Below, piece after piece: positions 7,387-15,049 of a DNA stretch of 25,822 bases; within the stretch, counting starts at the first letter, position 1; each line of letters begins with the position of its first letter. Where the stretch lies: contig JAVEXO010000041.1 in the NCBI GenBank assembly GCA_034003955.1, positions 1 through 25,822 on the forward strand, written 5' to 3'. Position numbers and translations under genes: made by a program. The stretch comes from SZUA-370 sp034003955 (GTDB taxonomy: Bacteria > Spirochaetota > Spirochaetia > Treponematales > UBA12059). Below the pieces are notes generated by a model that searched no databases, was not told the origin of the DNA, and was given only the letters and a program-made list of their open reading frames with translations.

Positions 7387-9132
7387 TCAGCCGCCAGACT
7401 TGACGAAGGCATCCTTGTAGCCCAGGGATCGTACCCTGACAAGAGCTACACCACTTTCGTCTCTTGACAAAGGCCCGACATACACCTTCCAGCTATCCTT
7501 GCCACGAATAGTCGACTTCTCTATGAGCGCGGAGAAGGCCTTGCCCAGACCGCTTGCTATGTCCTTGGCCCCGGCTTCTGTCCCGTAGGCTCCAACCTGT
7601 ATATAGTAGCGCCCCTTTTCCAGAACACCGAGTGCTACAGGGGATGACGGCGTCGTCGAGGGAGTGACGCTGGCAAGCGGTTTTACAAGGGGCGTGGTTG
7701 GAACAGTAGCCTGCTCGAGCAGCGGTGGCTTTGGAGCCGCTGGCTCTATGGCGACTATGTACTCCAGTGTTTCTGTAGCCGTCGCCGGTTCGACCTTGGC
7801 CATAGGCTCGTCTTTTACTGCAGGACTTGCAAGGTCTGAGGGCACTGCCATCGGCTCAATGGGCATGAGTGGATCCTGAGCCATGACGCCAGGCTTCTCT
7901 TCTGGAATCACATCGGCGTCCTCGAGGCTTACCAGGGTTTCTGCCGCGTCGAAGGCAGGAGTCTCAAGCACGAGAGCCACAGGCTGCACCCTATCACTCA
8001 AGCGTATCTCGCCTTCGGCAAGGCTTGTAGCAGGCACCCTCATAGGCGGGGGTGTCAGGTGGGTCAGCAGCACATCTGGCAGCTCATCGGCCTCAAGCTG
8101 GGGCCATGCCAGTTCGGCCTCTATTCCCTCGTCCATAAACGCAGGAACACGCCTTGCAATGGCTATGGCACTCTGTGGGGCACTATCATGGTCAGGCAAG
8201 ACTGTTGTATCAGCGCTTGCCATGATGGGCGCATCCATGATTACAGGTTCTGACAAAACCAAGGCAATGTAGGTAGGCTCAGGCGAGCCCAGACTTCTTG
8301 TCGAGACATCGGGTAAGAGTTCAGGGGCTTCATACAGTCGTGGAGCCATGCTAGCGCTCACCCTGATGGGAGTCTCGTCGGGCAGGGGCAATTCCTCTAC
8401 AGGAGATGCTACCGTATCGACGATCCTGGCCACAGGCTCTGATGGTGCCGGCAGCTGAGGAAGGACTATGGTACGCACCGGCTTGGGTTTTGCACTCGCT
8501 AGAGGTACTGGAGTCTCTTCCAGCTCCAGAGGATCCTCTGGAACAAGGGCAAGGGAGTCGTCATCAAGCGGAGTCGTTACTATGGGGGTCTGTATGGCAG
8601 GTGGTTCTACCAGAGCTGTTTCAGCCGGTGATGGAATGGGAAGTGGCCTTGAACCGGAAGCAACGGCTGGAGCTCGTTCTTCTATTGCTCCCGATGGCTG
8701 GAGCTCGTAGCCAAGCCGCTTCAGTTCCTGGGCTGCCAGGAGCCTGGGGTTAAAGTCTGGATCGTAGGAGGAACCGCTCGTCTTAGAGGGAGCCAGTTCA
8801 ACGGCACTCTTTGGCTCTGAAGCCCTGATTCTAGCCACCCTGCCGGACTGTAAACCTATGGCTGTGGCCGCCTCGACAGAAAGCATCATAAACACGCCGG
8901 AACTTTCTATGCTCCTTGTGACTATAACCGTGACCGAGCGTCCGTTCTCCAGATTGAGCACCTCTACGGCTGTGTTGCGCGCGAAGGAGTTACACGCGGC
9001 ATAGTAGCCGGAAGGCGGAAAGTCTCCGTAGCCTCCCATCATCGCGCTACCGTCCCAAGACACTGCCGAAGCCATGACGACGATGGCCAACATACAGGCT
9101 GCGATTACAATGTTACGCTTCTTCTTGTACAT
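7387..9132 (-). CDS. RlpA-like (DPBB) / SPOR-domain cell-envelope protein
   Basis: This 581-residue exported protein has three parts. An N-terminal hydrophobic segment follows the basic MYKKKRN (about 7-24). Then comes a small domain (about 35-105: NTAVEVLNLENGRSVTVIV...MLSVEAATAIGL) resembling the double-psi beta-barrel of RlpA. A long acidic Pro/Ala/Glu-rich linker (about 110-500) leads to a C-terminal SPOR domain (about 505-581: KGRYYIQVGAYGTEAGAKDIA). SPOR domains bind denuded peptidoglycan at septa. The RlpA catalytic region (typically NDRGPF...DLS) is replaced by TRSIES...MLS, so lytic activity is doubtful. GGAGG precedes the start, which lies inside the upstream gene. Confidence 0.8.
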   Translation of the reverse strand: MYKKKRNIVIAACMLAIVVMASAVSWDGSAMMGGYGDFPPSGYYAACNSFARNTAVEVLNLENGRSVTVIVTRSIESSGVFMMLSVEAATAIGLQSGRVARIRASEPKSAVELAPSKTSGSSYDPDFNPRLLAAQELKRLGYELQPSGAIEERAPAVASGSRPLPIPSPAETALVEPPAIQTPIVTTPLDDDSLALVPEDPLELEETPVPLASAKPKPVRTIVLPQLPAPSEPVARIVDTVASPVEELPLPDETPIRVSASMAPRLYEAPELLPDVSTRSLGSPEPTYIALVLSEPVIMDAPIMASADTTVLPDHDSAPQSAIAIARRVPAFMDEGIEAELAWPQLEADELPDVLLTHLTPPPMRVPATSLAEGEIRLSDRVQPVALVLETPAFDAAETLVSLEDADVIPEEKPGVMAQDPLMPIEPMAVPSDLASPAVKDEPMAKVEPATATETLEYIVAIEPAAPKPPLLEQATVPTTPLVKPLASVTPSTTPSSPVALGVLEKGRYYIQVGAYGTEAGAKDIASGLGKAFSALIEKSTIRGKDSWKVYVGPLSRDESGVALVRVRSLGYKDAFVKSGG

Positions 9133-9652
9133 ATGACCTCCGCGACGTGCTTAAGCCGCGCAATGCACCGGCACATCCAGCCGTTATGGCGACTCCCACG
9201 CTTGAACACGCTTTTTCTATATCCTGAGCGCTCATGCTGTTGGGCGTGACTGCCGGGACACTGCCCTTGACCAGCTCCAAGCCATCACTGACGCGAATGA
9301 GCCTAAAGCTGCAGGCCGGTACCGGTTCAACGCCCGGATATTGGGCCAGTATGACTATGACGAAGTCTACACGGCCTTCCTTTTCGTCGATGCCAGGAAT
9401 GAATGATAGATATGCTGACTTGTCTCCCGAGACTGGCCTGGAGTTTGTAGCTATGAAGCCAGAGGCGAATAATCCGTCAAGGACGCCACCTATGACGAGC
9501 TCAGACGACCCTAGCTGGAACGAACCTAGTTCTAGAGGGGTCTCGAACAAGGTTACCTCGACGGTCTGAGCATAGGGAGCAAGGCTGAGCCCCAAGAGTG
9601 ATAAGGAGAGAGCAAGCGCCGGTATCTTCATCATTCGTATCCTTTTCATCAT
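9113..9652 (-). CDS. Secreted protein of unknown function
   Basis: This 179-residue protein has a classical signal peptide: a basic start (MMKRIRMMK), a hydrophobic core (IPALALSLSLLGLSL) and a likely cleavage after APYAQ. The remainder is predicted beta-rich, with no family that I recognise. Its last 20 bases overlap the start of the DPBB-SPOR gene and contain that gene's ribosome-binding site, so the two are probably translated in concert and may act together at the cell envelope. The gene is real by signal peptide, coupling and codon pattern. Confidence 0.75.
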   Translation of the reverse strand: MMKRIRMMKIPALALSLSLLGLSLAPYAQTVEVTLFETPLELGSFQLGSSELVIGGVLDGLFASGFIATNSRPVSGDKSAYLSFIPGIDEKEGRVDFVIVILAQYPGVEPVPACSFRLIRVSDGLELVKGSVPAVTPNSMSAQDIEKACSSVGVAITAGCAGALRGLSTSRRSYVQEEA

Positions 9653-9667
9653 TATCTATCGGCTAGC

Positions 9668-9697
9668 TTGAGTCCGGGATTAAGACGTATCTAGAAT
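9668..9697 (+). promoter_or_regulatory. Promoter candidate for the loaP-led operon
   Basis: TTGAGT (9668-9673) and TAGAAT (9692-9697, five of six consensus bases) are separated by 18 bases. The start would be near 9704, giving a leader of about 107 bases that contains a complete intrinsic terminator before the first gene. Confidence 0.45.
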
Positions 9698-9732
9698 CTC
9701 CTGTCTTAGAAGGAGCATACGCGCCTTGCCCT

Positions 9733-9760
9733 GTGCCATGGCTTCATGGTACTTTTTTTT
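9733..9760 (+). terminator. Leader terminator (attenuator candidate) upstream of the LoaP-like gene
   Basis: GTGCCATG and CATGGTAC pair as an 8-bp stem (one G-U wobble) closed by a GCTT tetraloop, followed immediately by eight T residues (9753-9760). It lies 51 bases before the first gene of a plus-strand operon. The preceding gene is transcribed away from it, so there is no upstream plus-strand gene for it to end. That makes conditional termination in the operon leader the likeliest role. The structure is seen directly; the role is inference. Confidence 0.8.
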
Positions 9761-9762
9761 AA

Positions 9763-9786
9763 TGATGCACAGCACAAGCTGCATCA
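9763..9786 (+). other. Second leader hairpin before the LoaP-like gene
   Basis: TGATGCA and TGCATCA form a perfect 7-bp stem with a 10-base loop. It starts two bases after the T tract of the leader terminator and ends 13 bases before the GTGGAGGG ribosome-binding site region. No T tract follows it, so it is not a terminator. It could be a protein-binding or mRNA-stability element. Confidence 0.4.
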
Positions 9787-9810
9787 AGCGGCGAGTGGAG
9801 GGAATCAGCT

Positions 9811-10371
9811 ATGAACTACTATGCCGTTCAGGTCTGGACTGGCAAGGAAGACGAGTTCGCAGACAGGCTTGCAAGCGCTCATGCTGCTGCACTCAAACCA
9901 CTGGTTCCAAAACGTGCTGTTATGGTTAGACGCAAGAAAAAGAATTGTCATGAGGAGAAACCTCTATTCCCTGGGTACGTCTTCCTCGGCATAGACTCCG
10001 ATGAACTAGGAAACGACCAGCGTTGGCATGTCAGAGCCACTAAATTTTTCCTGCGCTTCTTGCCTACGACCATAGATCCTTTGCCGGTCAAGGAACAGGA
10101 CAGGCGTCTCTTAGCCCATTTCATGTCGTTTGGCAAAGTAGCCGATATATCGAAGGTAACATTCGACGACTATGATCGCATCGTCGTCGTAGAGGGACCT
10201 CTCAAGGGTCTGGAAGGCAAGATCATCAAGGTTAATGTCAGGAAGCGCAGGGCAAAAATCCGCCTGGATATGTGCGAGAATTCATTTCTCATCGACCTTG
10301 GTTTCGAGATTATCGATAGAGCGGTGAAAGGACCAGGCGACAGCGATGGGCAACAAGCAAGAGAATCCTAG
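9811..10371 (+). CDS. loaP: NusG paralogue, LoaP-type processive antiterminator
   Basis: This 186-residue protein is a NusG-superfamily factor. The NGN domain (about 1-110) begins MNYYAVQVWTGKEDEF and includes LVPKR and the signature KPLFPGYVFL. The C-terminal KOW domain has VEGPLKGLEGKIIKVNVRKRRAKIRL. NGN binds the RNA polymerase clamp; KOW binds ribosome, Rho or other partners. The LVPKR, PLFPGYV and KRxxRAKI elements and linkage to sugar-nucleotide genes fit the specialised LoaP subfamily rather than housekeeping NusG, which normally sits with secE and rplK. GTGGAGGG precedes the ATG. It overlaps the next gene by 26 bases. A terminator lies in its leader. Confidence 0.75.
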   Translation: MNYYAVQVWTGKEDEFADRLASAHAAALKPLVPKRAVMVRRKKKNCHEEKPLFPGYVFLGIDSDELGNDQRWHVRATKFFLRFLPTTIDPLPVKEQDRRLLAHFMSFGKVADISKVTFDDYDRIVVVEGPLKGLEGKIIKVNVRKRRAKIRLDMCENSFLIDLGFEIIDRAVKGPGDSDGQQARES

Positions 10372-11833
10372 AGTATACATAATAGGTGCCGGTTTTGCTG
10401 GAAGGGCCGTTGCCAGAGAAATAAAGACAAATGCCGTATTCGGTTCAATCGTAGCCTTTCTGGACGACGACACGGCCAAGATAGGGCAGCGAATAGAGGG
10501 TGTGCCTGTCTTGGGTCCCATAAGGGATATTGTCAGCCTTTTTGCCAGAACACCGGCCGATGAGGCCATCATTGCCATTCCAAGCGCCTCAAGGGAATTC
10601 CTGCGGGAACTCTATTACCTCCTTAAAAACGCCGGATTTGCCCGTATAAAGATACTGCCAGACGTTGCCCAGATCGTAGAAGGCGATGCTCACCTTGTCC
10701 AGGCCAGGGAGATTGACCCCCAGGATCTCCTGGGAAGGAGCCCTGTGGCCATAGGGCTTAAGAAGAGCATAGAGTGGCTTTCGGGCAGGCGCGTCATAGT
10801 GACCGGCGCCGGTGGATCAATAGGTTCGGAATTGACGAGGCAGCTCCTCTCTGCCGGCGTGGAGAGGCTCTACCTCTTCGGACATGGAGAGAATTCCATC
10901 TATCAGATCGAACGGGAACTACGTGAGCTTCAGGCAGGCGGTGTAGGAGTCTCGACGGCAATAGTGCCCATCATAGGAGAACTAAAAGACAAGGACTACA
11001 TGGTCGATGTCTGTAGACGTCTCAAGGCAGACGTCGTGTTTCACGCGGCAGCATACAAACACGTGCCCATGATGGAGGCCAATACCGTAGCGGCCATAGA
11101 GAACAACGCCTTTGGCACCCAGAACCTCGTAGAAGCGTGCCTTCAGGCTGGGGTCAAACGCTTCGTACTCGTCAGTACCGACAAGGCCGTCGATCCGCTC
11201 TGCGTCTATGGTGCATCAAAACTGCTTTCAGAGCATATAGTGATGGACGCCCAGAGCAAGGCCGGTCTTGGTGAACATTACATGCTTGTCCGCTTTGGAA
11301 ACGTCCTGGGATCCCGGGGCTCGATTCTGCCACTGTTCATGCAACAGGTAGCCAGGGGTGGGCCCGTTACCGTGACCGATCCAAAGGCGGAGCGCTACTT
11401 CATGACCATCCCTGAAGCCTGCTCACTCGTACTCAAGGCAGGTGGCGTTGGCCGTGGTGGCGAGTCGTACCTCCTGGACATGGGAGAGCCTATAGCCATA
11501 CGAGAGCTTGCTGAGCAGGTCATACGCTTCTCAGGCTTCGAGCCCGACAGGGATATAAGGATAGAGTACATAGGTCTGCGACCTGGTGAACGGCTTAGCG
11601 AGAGTCTCATAGCAGACAACGAGTCTCTGGAACGCACCAACTACCCCAGGATAAACAGGCTCGTACGCTCAGGTAGCCCCTTCCCTCTCGAGCAGGCCCT
11701 GGAGGCTCTTAAGCCTGCCTGTTTCCTCGACCATGCCCATCCCGATTCTTATCGTAACCGCAGGCATTTACGCGAGGCTCTCAGGGCCTACATGCCAACG
11801 GTAGAGGAGATACCCGATGAACCAGAATACTGA
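10346..11833 (+). CDS. Soluble CapD/WbpM-like nucleotide-sugar 4,6-dehydratase
   Basis: This 495-residue protein has an N-terminal Rossmann-like domain (about 9-125: YIIGAGFAGRAVAREI, AFLDDDTAKIGQ, GVPVLG) and an extended SDR domain (about 147-440) with TGAGGSIGSEL, FHAAAYKHVPMME, STDKAVDP and GASK. It matches the WbpM/PglF/CapD family, which converts UDP-GlcNAc-type donors to 4-keto-6-deoxy sugars, but lacks the N-terminal membrane helices of those enzymes. The catalytic pair reads Tyr288-xxx-Lys292, whereas membrane-bound members usually have Met there. With the aminotransferase that follows it would make a 4-amino-4,6-dideoxy sugar nucleotide. The exact substrate is inferred. Confidence 0.88.
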   Translation: MGNKQENPRVYIIGAGFAGRAVAREIKTNAVFGSIVAFLDDDTAKIGQRIEGVPVLGPIRDIVSLFARTPADEAIIAIPSASREFLRELYYLLKNAGFARIKILPDVAQIVEGDAHLVQAREIDPQDLLGRSPVAIGLKKSIEWLSGRRVIVTGAGGSIGSELTRQLLSAGVERLYLFGHGENSIYQIERELRELQAGGVGVSTAIVPIIGELKDKDYMVDVCRRLKADVVFHAAAYKHVPMMEANTVAAIENNAFGTQNLVEACLQAGVKRFVLVSTDKAVDPLCVYGASKLLSEHIVMDAQSKAGLGEHYMLVRFGNVLGSRGSILPLFMQQVARGGPVTVTDPKAERYFMTIPEACSLVLKAGGVGRGGESYLLDMGEPIAIRELAEQVIRFSGFEPDRDIRIEYIGLRPGERLSESLIADNESLERTNYPRINRLVRSGSPFPLEQALEALKPACFLDHAHPDSYRNRRHLREALRAYMPTVEEIPDEPEY

Positions 11834-12986
11834 TTTCATTCCTTTCGCCAGACCCTCCATAGGTACAGAAGAAGAGGAAGCCGTCCTCAAGGTGATGCGA
11901 TCAGGCTGGTTGACTACCGGCCGCGAGACGCTAGCCTTCGAGAAGGAATTTAGCGAATTTGTCGGTGTCCCGTATGCCCTTGCCATCAACTCGGCCACGA
12001 GTGGCCTACATCTTGCCCTTGAAGCCTTAGGGATAGGATCGAAAGACATTGTGATAACGAGCCCCTATACCTTTACATCGACTGCAGCCGTCATACGCCA
12101 TCTTGGAGCGGAGGTAGCCTTCTGCGACGTGGCCCCCGATAGCTACAACATAGACCCCGACGCGTTAGAAAAAATGCTGGCCACCACTAAAAACTGTAGA
12201 GCCATCATCGTGGTACACGTAGGTGGACTCCCCTGCGATATGGCCGCGATCAAGCCACTGGCACAACGCTACGGTTGTGCCCTTGTAGAAGACGCGGCTC
12301 ACTCATTCCCGTCCATCACCGAGAATGGATACGCAGGCACCCTGGGCGATGTAGGGGTGTACTCCTTCTATGCCACCAAGACGATGACCACGGGAGAAGG
12401 CGGCATGCTTGTGACCCGCAATCCTCGTCTGGCCGCCAGGGTAGAAACGATGAGGCTGCACGGTTTCGACCGTGCCGCCTGGGATAGGTATACCTCCAAG
12501 AAGGCTTCATGGCGCTACGCGGTGACAGAACCTGGTTTTAAATACAACATGCCGGACATACTCGCGGCCATAGGCAGGGTGCAGCTTGGCAAGTCGCAAG
12601 GATTCCTGGCCGAGCGTCGTGCCGTAGCCAAGCTGTATGATGAGGCATTCTCTGGCGTCACGAGCCTTGAGCTTCCTCCCAGAGGGGATGGACACGCCTG
12701 GCACCTCTATTCACTGAGGACACGGGTGGACAAGGGAGGCATGCCACGAGACGAGCTCGTAGAGGCGCTGTCAGAACACGGGATAGGCTCCTCGGTACAC
12801 TTCATCCCTCTCCATACCATGCCATACTACGCCCAGCGCTATGGGTTTTCAGAAGAATCGTTTCCTAATGCCCAGGCCATGTTTGAAAGAACCTTGAGTC
12901 TACCCATTTGGCAGGGCATGGGGCTACAGACCGCCAGGCGCGTGGCGGATACCGTCACATCGATAGTCGCAGGCAGCCATACATGA
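11817..12986 (+). CDS. DegT/DnrJ/EryC1-family sugar-nucleotide aminotransferase
   Basis: This 389-residue PLP enzyme carries the family marks: FARPSIGTEEEEAV with GWLTTG near the N-terminus, SATSGLHLAL (cofactor phosphate), VEDAAHS (Asp159 contacts the pyridine) and the Schiff-base Lys188 in SFYATKTMTTGEGG. Such enzymes put an amino group on keto sugar nucleotides, usually at C4 after a CapD/WbpM-type dehydratase, which is exactly the upstream neighbour. The genes overlap by 17 bases. Its stop overlaps the next start in an ATGA. Position of amination is inferred from context. Confidence 0.92.
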   Translation: MNQNTDFIPFARPSIGTEEEEAVLKVMRSGWLTTGRETLAFEKEFSEFVGVPYALAINSATSGLHLALEALGIGSKDIVITSPYTFTSTAAVIRHLGAEVAFCDVAPDSYNIDPDALEKMLATTKNCRAIIVVHVGGLPCDMAAIKPLAQRYGCALVEDAAHSFPSITENGYAGTLGDVGVYSFYATKTMTTGEGGMLVTRNPRLAARVETMRLHGFDRAAWDRYTSKKASWRYAVTEPGFKYNMPDILAAIGRVQLGKSQGFLAERRAVAKLYDEAFSGVTSLELPPRGDGHAWHLYSLRTRVDKGGMPRDELVEALSEHGIGSSVHFIPLHTMPYYAQRYGFSEESFPNAQAMFERTLSLPIWQGMGLQTARRVADTVTSIVAGSHT

Positions 12987-15049
12987 GCGAACGAGAAAGC
13001 CGGATACCTTTCATATCGAGGCTCTCCGACTTTCCACGCACGGATACCGTCTATGTAGGCACCGTACGTTCACCTGTCTCATCCGGCACCGTAGTGTCTA
13101 TAAACATGCCTCACCTGCCCCGCGACTATAGAAGTATCACCGCTGATGACATTCCTGGCTATCGCTTTGTAGACGTCCTTGGCGCAAGGGTTCCCGTTCT
13201 GGCTTCAGGGCGCGTCTCCTACAGGGGTGAGCCTGTGGCTCTGATTGTAGGCCCAGACCGCAGGAAGGTAGCAGAGGCCATTGCCTTGACCAAGGTCAGG
13301 GTCAACGAGGAGAAGGCCGATTTTTCATTCGAGGCCTGCGAGGCGTCACGCATAGTGCATACCGAACGCCTTGAATCAGGTGATACAGTCTCTGCCTTGG
13401 CCTCGGCAAGCCATGTCATACAAGGCGAGTACCGCGTAGGCCCTCAGGACCATTACTATTCAGAACCCCAAGGCTCTGCCGCCGCATTCGATTACGACAA
13501 GCTTATAGTATTTTCATCGACTCAGTGGCCTTTTCATGTGCGAGACTCGGTAGCCAAGATTCTTGACGTCAAGAAAGATGAGATCATAGTAAAGCCGACG
13601 CTCCTGGGCTCCCACCTCGATGGCAAGCTCTGGTATCCATCACTCCTTGCCTGTCATGCATCATTGGCATCCATCCTATGCAAGAAGCCTGCCCTTCTTC
13701 TCCTTGCACGACCAGAAGACTTCCTCTATACGACGAAGCGAGCCCCCATCATAGCCTCCTATACCGCGGGCCTGGACGACGATGGCAGGCTCGTGGCGGT
13801 AGAGGCAAGAATAATGATCAATACCGGCGCCTATACGCCGTTCTCAGAAGAAATAACACGGCGTTCTGTCAGTACCGCTCTTGGAGCCTATTCGTGTCCA
13901 AACATCAGGATAGTTGCCAGGTCTGTGCGTACAAACCTGCCACCCATGGGAGCCTTCGTTGGGCTTGGAACAGGCCCCATGAACTTTGCCATAGAGCGCT
14001 TGGCCGAGGACTGTGCCGCAATAGCCGAGCAGGACCCGTCTGAATGGCGAGCTGCCAACGTCGCAGGCAGGGGGGATGAAACTCTAGGATATCCACTCAA
14101 GCGATCCATACCCTATGCAGCCCTGACCGAGCGTCTGCTCGCCATAAGCGACTACCCCAGAAAGCGCTCATCATTCGAGCTCATTCGCAAGAGACGTGCA
14201 GACCCCTCGGCAGCGCCTGGGTATGGCATAGGATTGGCCTTTGGGCCACAACTCTCTGGCTCGGCAATGAGGCGTTTCGATATGGACACTCCCAGTGTAG
14301 AAGTGACACTTGCCAAGGACTCAACGCTGAGCATACGGACAAGCCTGACGCCAGGTTCTCGTGACACCGCCTCCATCTGGAAACGCTCGGCCGCAGAGAC
14401 TCTTGGAATTCAGGCTGATATGGTAAGCATAGAGCCTCCTGACACCGACACGGTGCCTGACTCGGGTCCTGGCTCCCTATCAAGAAACATAAGCGTTGTT
14501 ACCGGGCTCATAGAGGCGGCGTGCTCCACCCTCGCCTCCAAGCGCTTCAGGGAGGCGCTGCCGATAAGCGTCAAGAAGTCGCAGCGGGCGCGAAGCTCAA
14601 AGGCTGCACCAGAATCGCCTCTCGATGACGCGGCCTGGGGCGCCGCCGTCGTAGAACTTGAGCTTGACCCCGTGGACGGCCGCCCCATGGTCAGGGGTGT
14701 ATGGCTAACGGTCAAGGCGGGGCGCATCCTATCTCTCAAGGCTGCACAAAGAACGATTGAACACGACACGACCGTAGCACTCGGATTGTCTCTAGGAGAG
14801 TGCCTGGACCTCTCCAATGGACCGGTTGATAGCGATGCCCTCAGAAAGTACCGCTTGCCACGCCTGAAGGACTCTCCATTCATCAAGGTAGAGTTTATAG
14901 ATGACGAGACGCCTCCTCGTGGCATAGGAGAGCTCGCCTATGCCCTTATCTTGCCGGCCTTCGCCAATGCCCTGTCACAGGCCCTCGATGCACCCTGGAG
15001 CTCGCTGCCTCTTGGGTATGCTCGTTCGACCCATGGAGATGAGACATGA
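12983..15049 (+). CDS. XDH-family molybdopterin-binding subunit, divergent active site
   Basis: This 688-residue protein is the large subunit of a molybdenum-hydroxylase-like complex. Family marks are VRSP, HYYSEPQG, FSSTQWPFHV, RPEDFLYTTKRAP, NTGAYTP and a C-terminal RGIGE with the catalytic-position Glu650. Cofactor motifs are altered: GGGFGGK is GSHLDGK (209-215), RGFG is VGLG (326-329) and GQG is absent near 457-461. It is shorter than typical XdhA proteins (about 750 or more). The ATG at 12983 overlaps the previous stop in ATGA and is preferred to an earlier in-frame start inside that gene. The substrate is unknown, and whether it still binds molybdenum cofactor is open. Confidence 0.85.
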   Translation: MSERESRIPFISRLSDFPRTDTVYVGTVRSPVSSGTVVSINMPHLPRDYRSITADDIPGYRFVDVLGARVPVLASGRVSYRGEPVALIVGPDRRKVAEAIALTKVRVNEEKADFSFEACEASRIVHTERLESGDTVSALASASHVIQGEYRVGPQDHYYSEPQGSAAAFDYDKLIVFSSTQWPFHVRDSVAKILDVKKDEIIVKPTLLGSHLDGKLWYPSLLACHASLASILCKKPALLLLARPEDFLYTTKRAPIIASYTAGLDDDGRLVAVEARIMINTGAYTPFSEEITRRSVSTALGAYSCPNIRIVARSVRTNLPPMGAFVGLGTGPMNFAIERLAEDCAAIAEQDPSEWRAANVAGRGDETLGYPLKRSIPYAALTERLLAISDYPRKRSSFELIRKRRADPSAAPGYGIGLAFGPQLSGSAMRRFDMDTPSVEVTLAKDSTLSIRTSLTPGSRDTASIWKRSAAETLGIQADMVSIEPPDTDTVPDSGPGSLSRNISVVTGLIEAACSTLASKRFREALPISVKKSQRARSSKAAPESPLDDAAWGAAVVELELDPVDGRPMVRGVWLTVKAGRILSLKAAQRTIEHDTTVALGLSLGECLDLSNGPVDSDALRKYRLPRLKDSPFIKVEFIDDETPPRGIGELAYALILPAFANALSQALDAPWSSLPLGYARSTHGDET

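Noticed and set aside
7664..8753. Several Ser/Gly-rich plus-strand ORFs opposite the SPOR protein linker
   Set aside because: They arise from low-complexity Pro/Ala/Glu coding on the other strand and are not independent genes.
9698..9715. CTCCT/AGGAG 5-bp hairpin upstream of the leader terminator
   Set aside because: The first arm precedes the predicted transcription start, and the stem is too short to distinguish from chance.
9731..9772. CTGTGC (9731-9736) complementary to GCACAG (9767-9772), which could compete with the terminator stem
   Set aside because: The second arm is transcribed only after the T tract, so it cannot act as a classical antiterminator before the termination decision.
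9726..9929. Short plus-strand ORF from a TTG, with AAGGAG ten bases upstream, running through the leader terminator into the LoaP-like gene
   Set aside because: It could be a leader peptide but overlaps the LoaP-like gene out of frame for over 100 bases and its translation is Cys/Arg/Ser-rich with no sign of selection. The overlap with the terminator is probably accidental.
12908..12982. Earlier start for the XDH-like large subunit, 25 codons upstream
   Set aside because: It lies inside the aminotransferase gene, while the ATG at 12983 forms an ATGA coupling as at the next junctions, and the extra residues are unlike the family.
14410..14925. Minus-strand ORF of 171 residues opposite the XDH-like subunit
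   Set aside because: It is antisense to a gene in a tightly overlapping operon, with no domain likeness.
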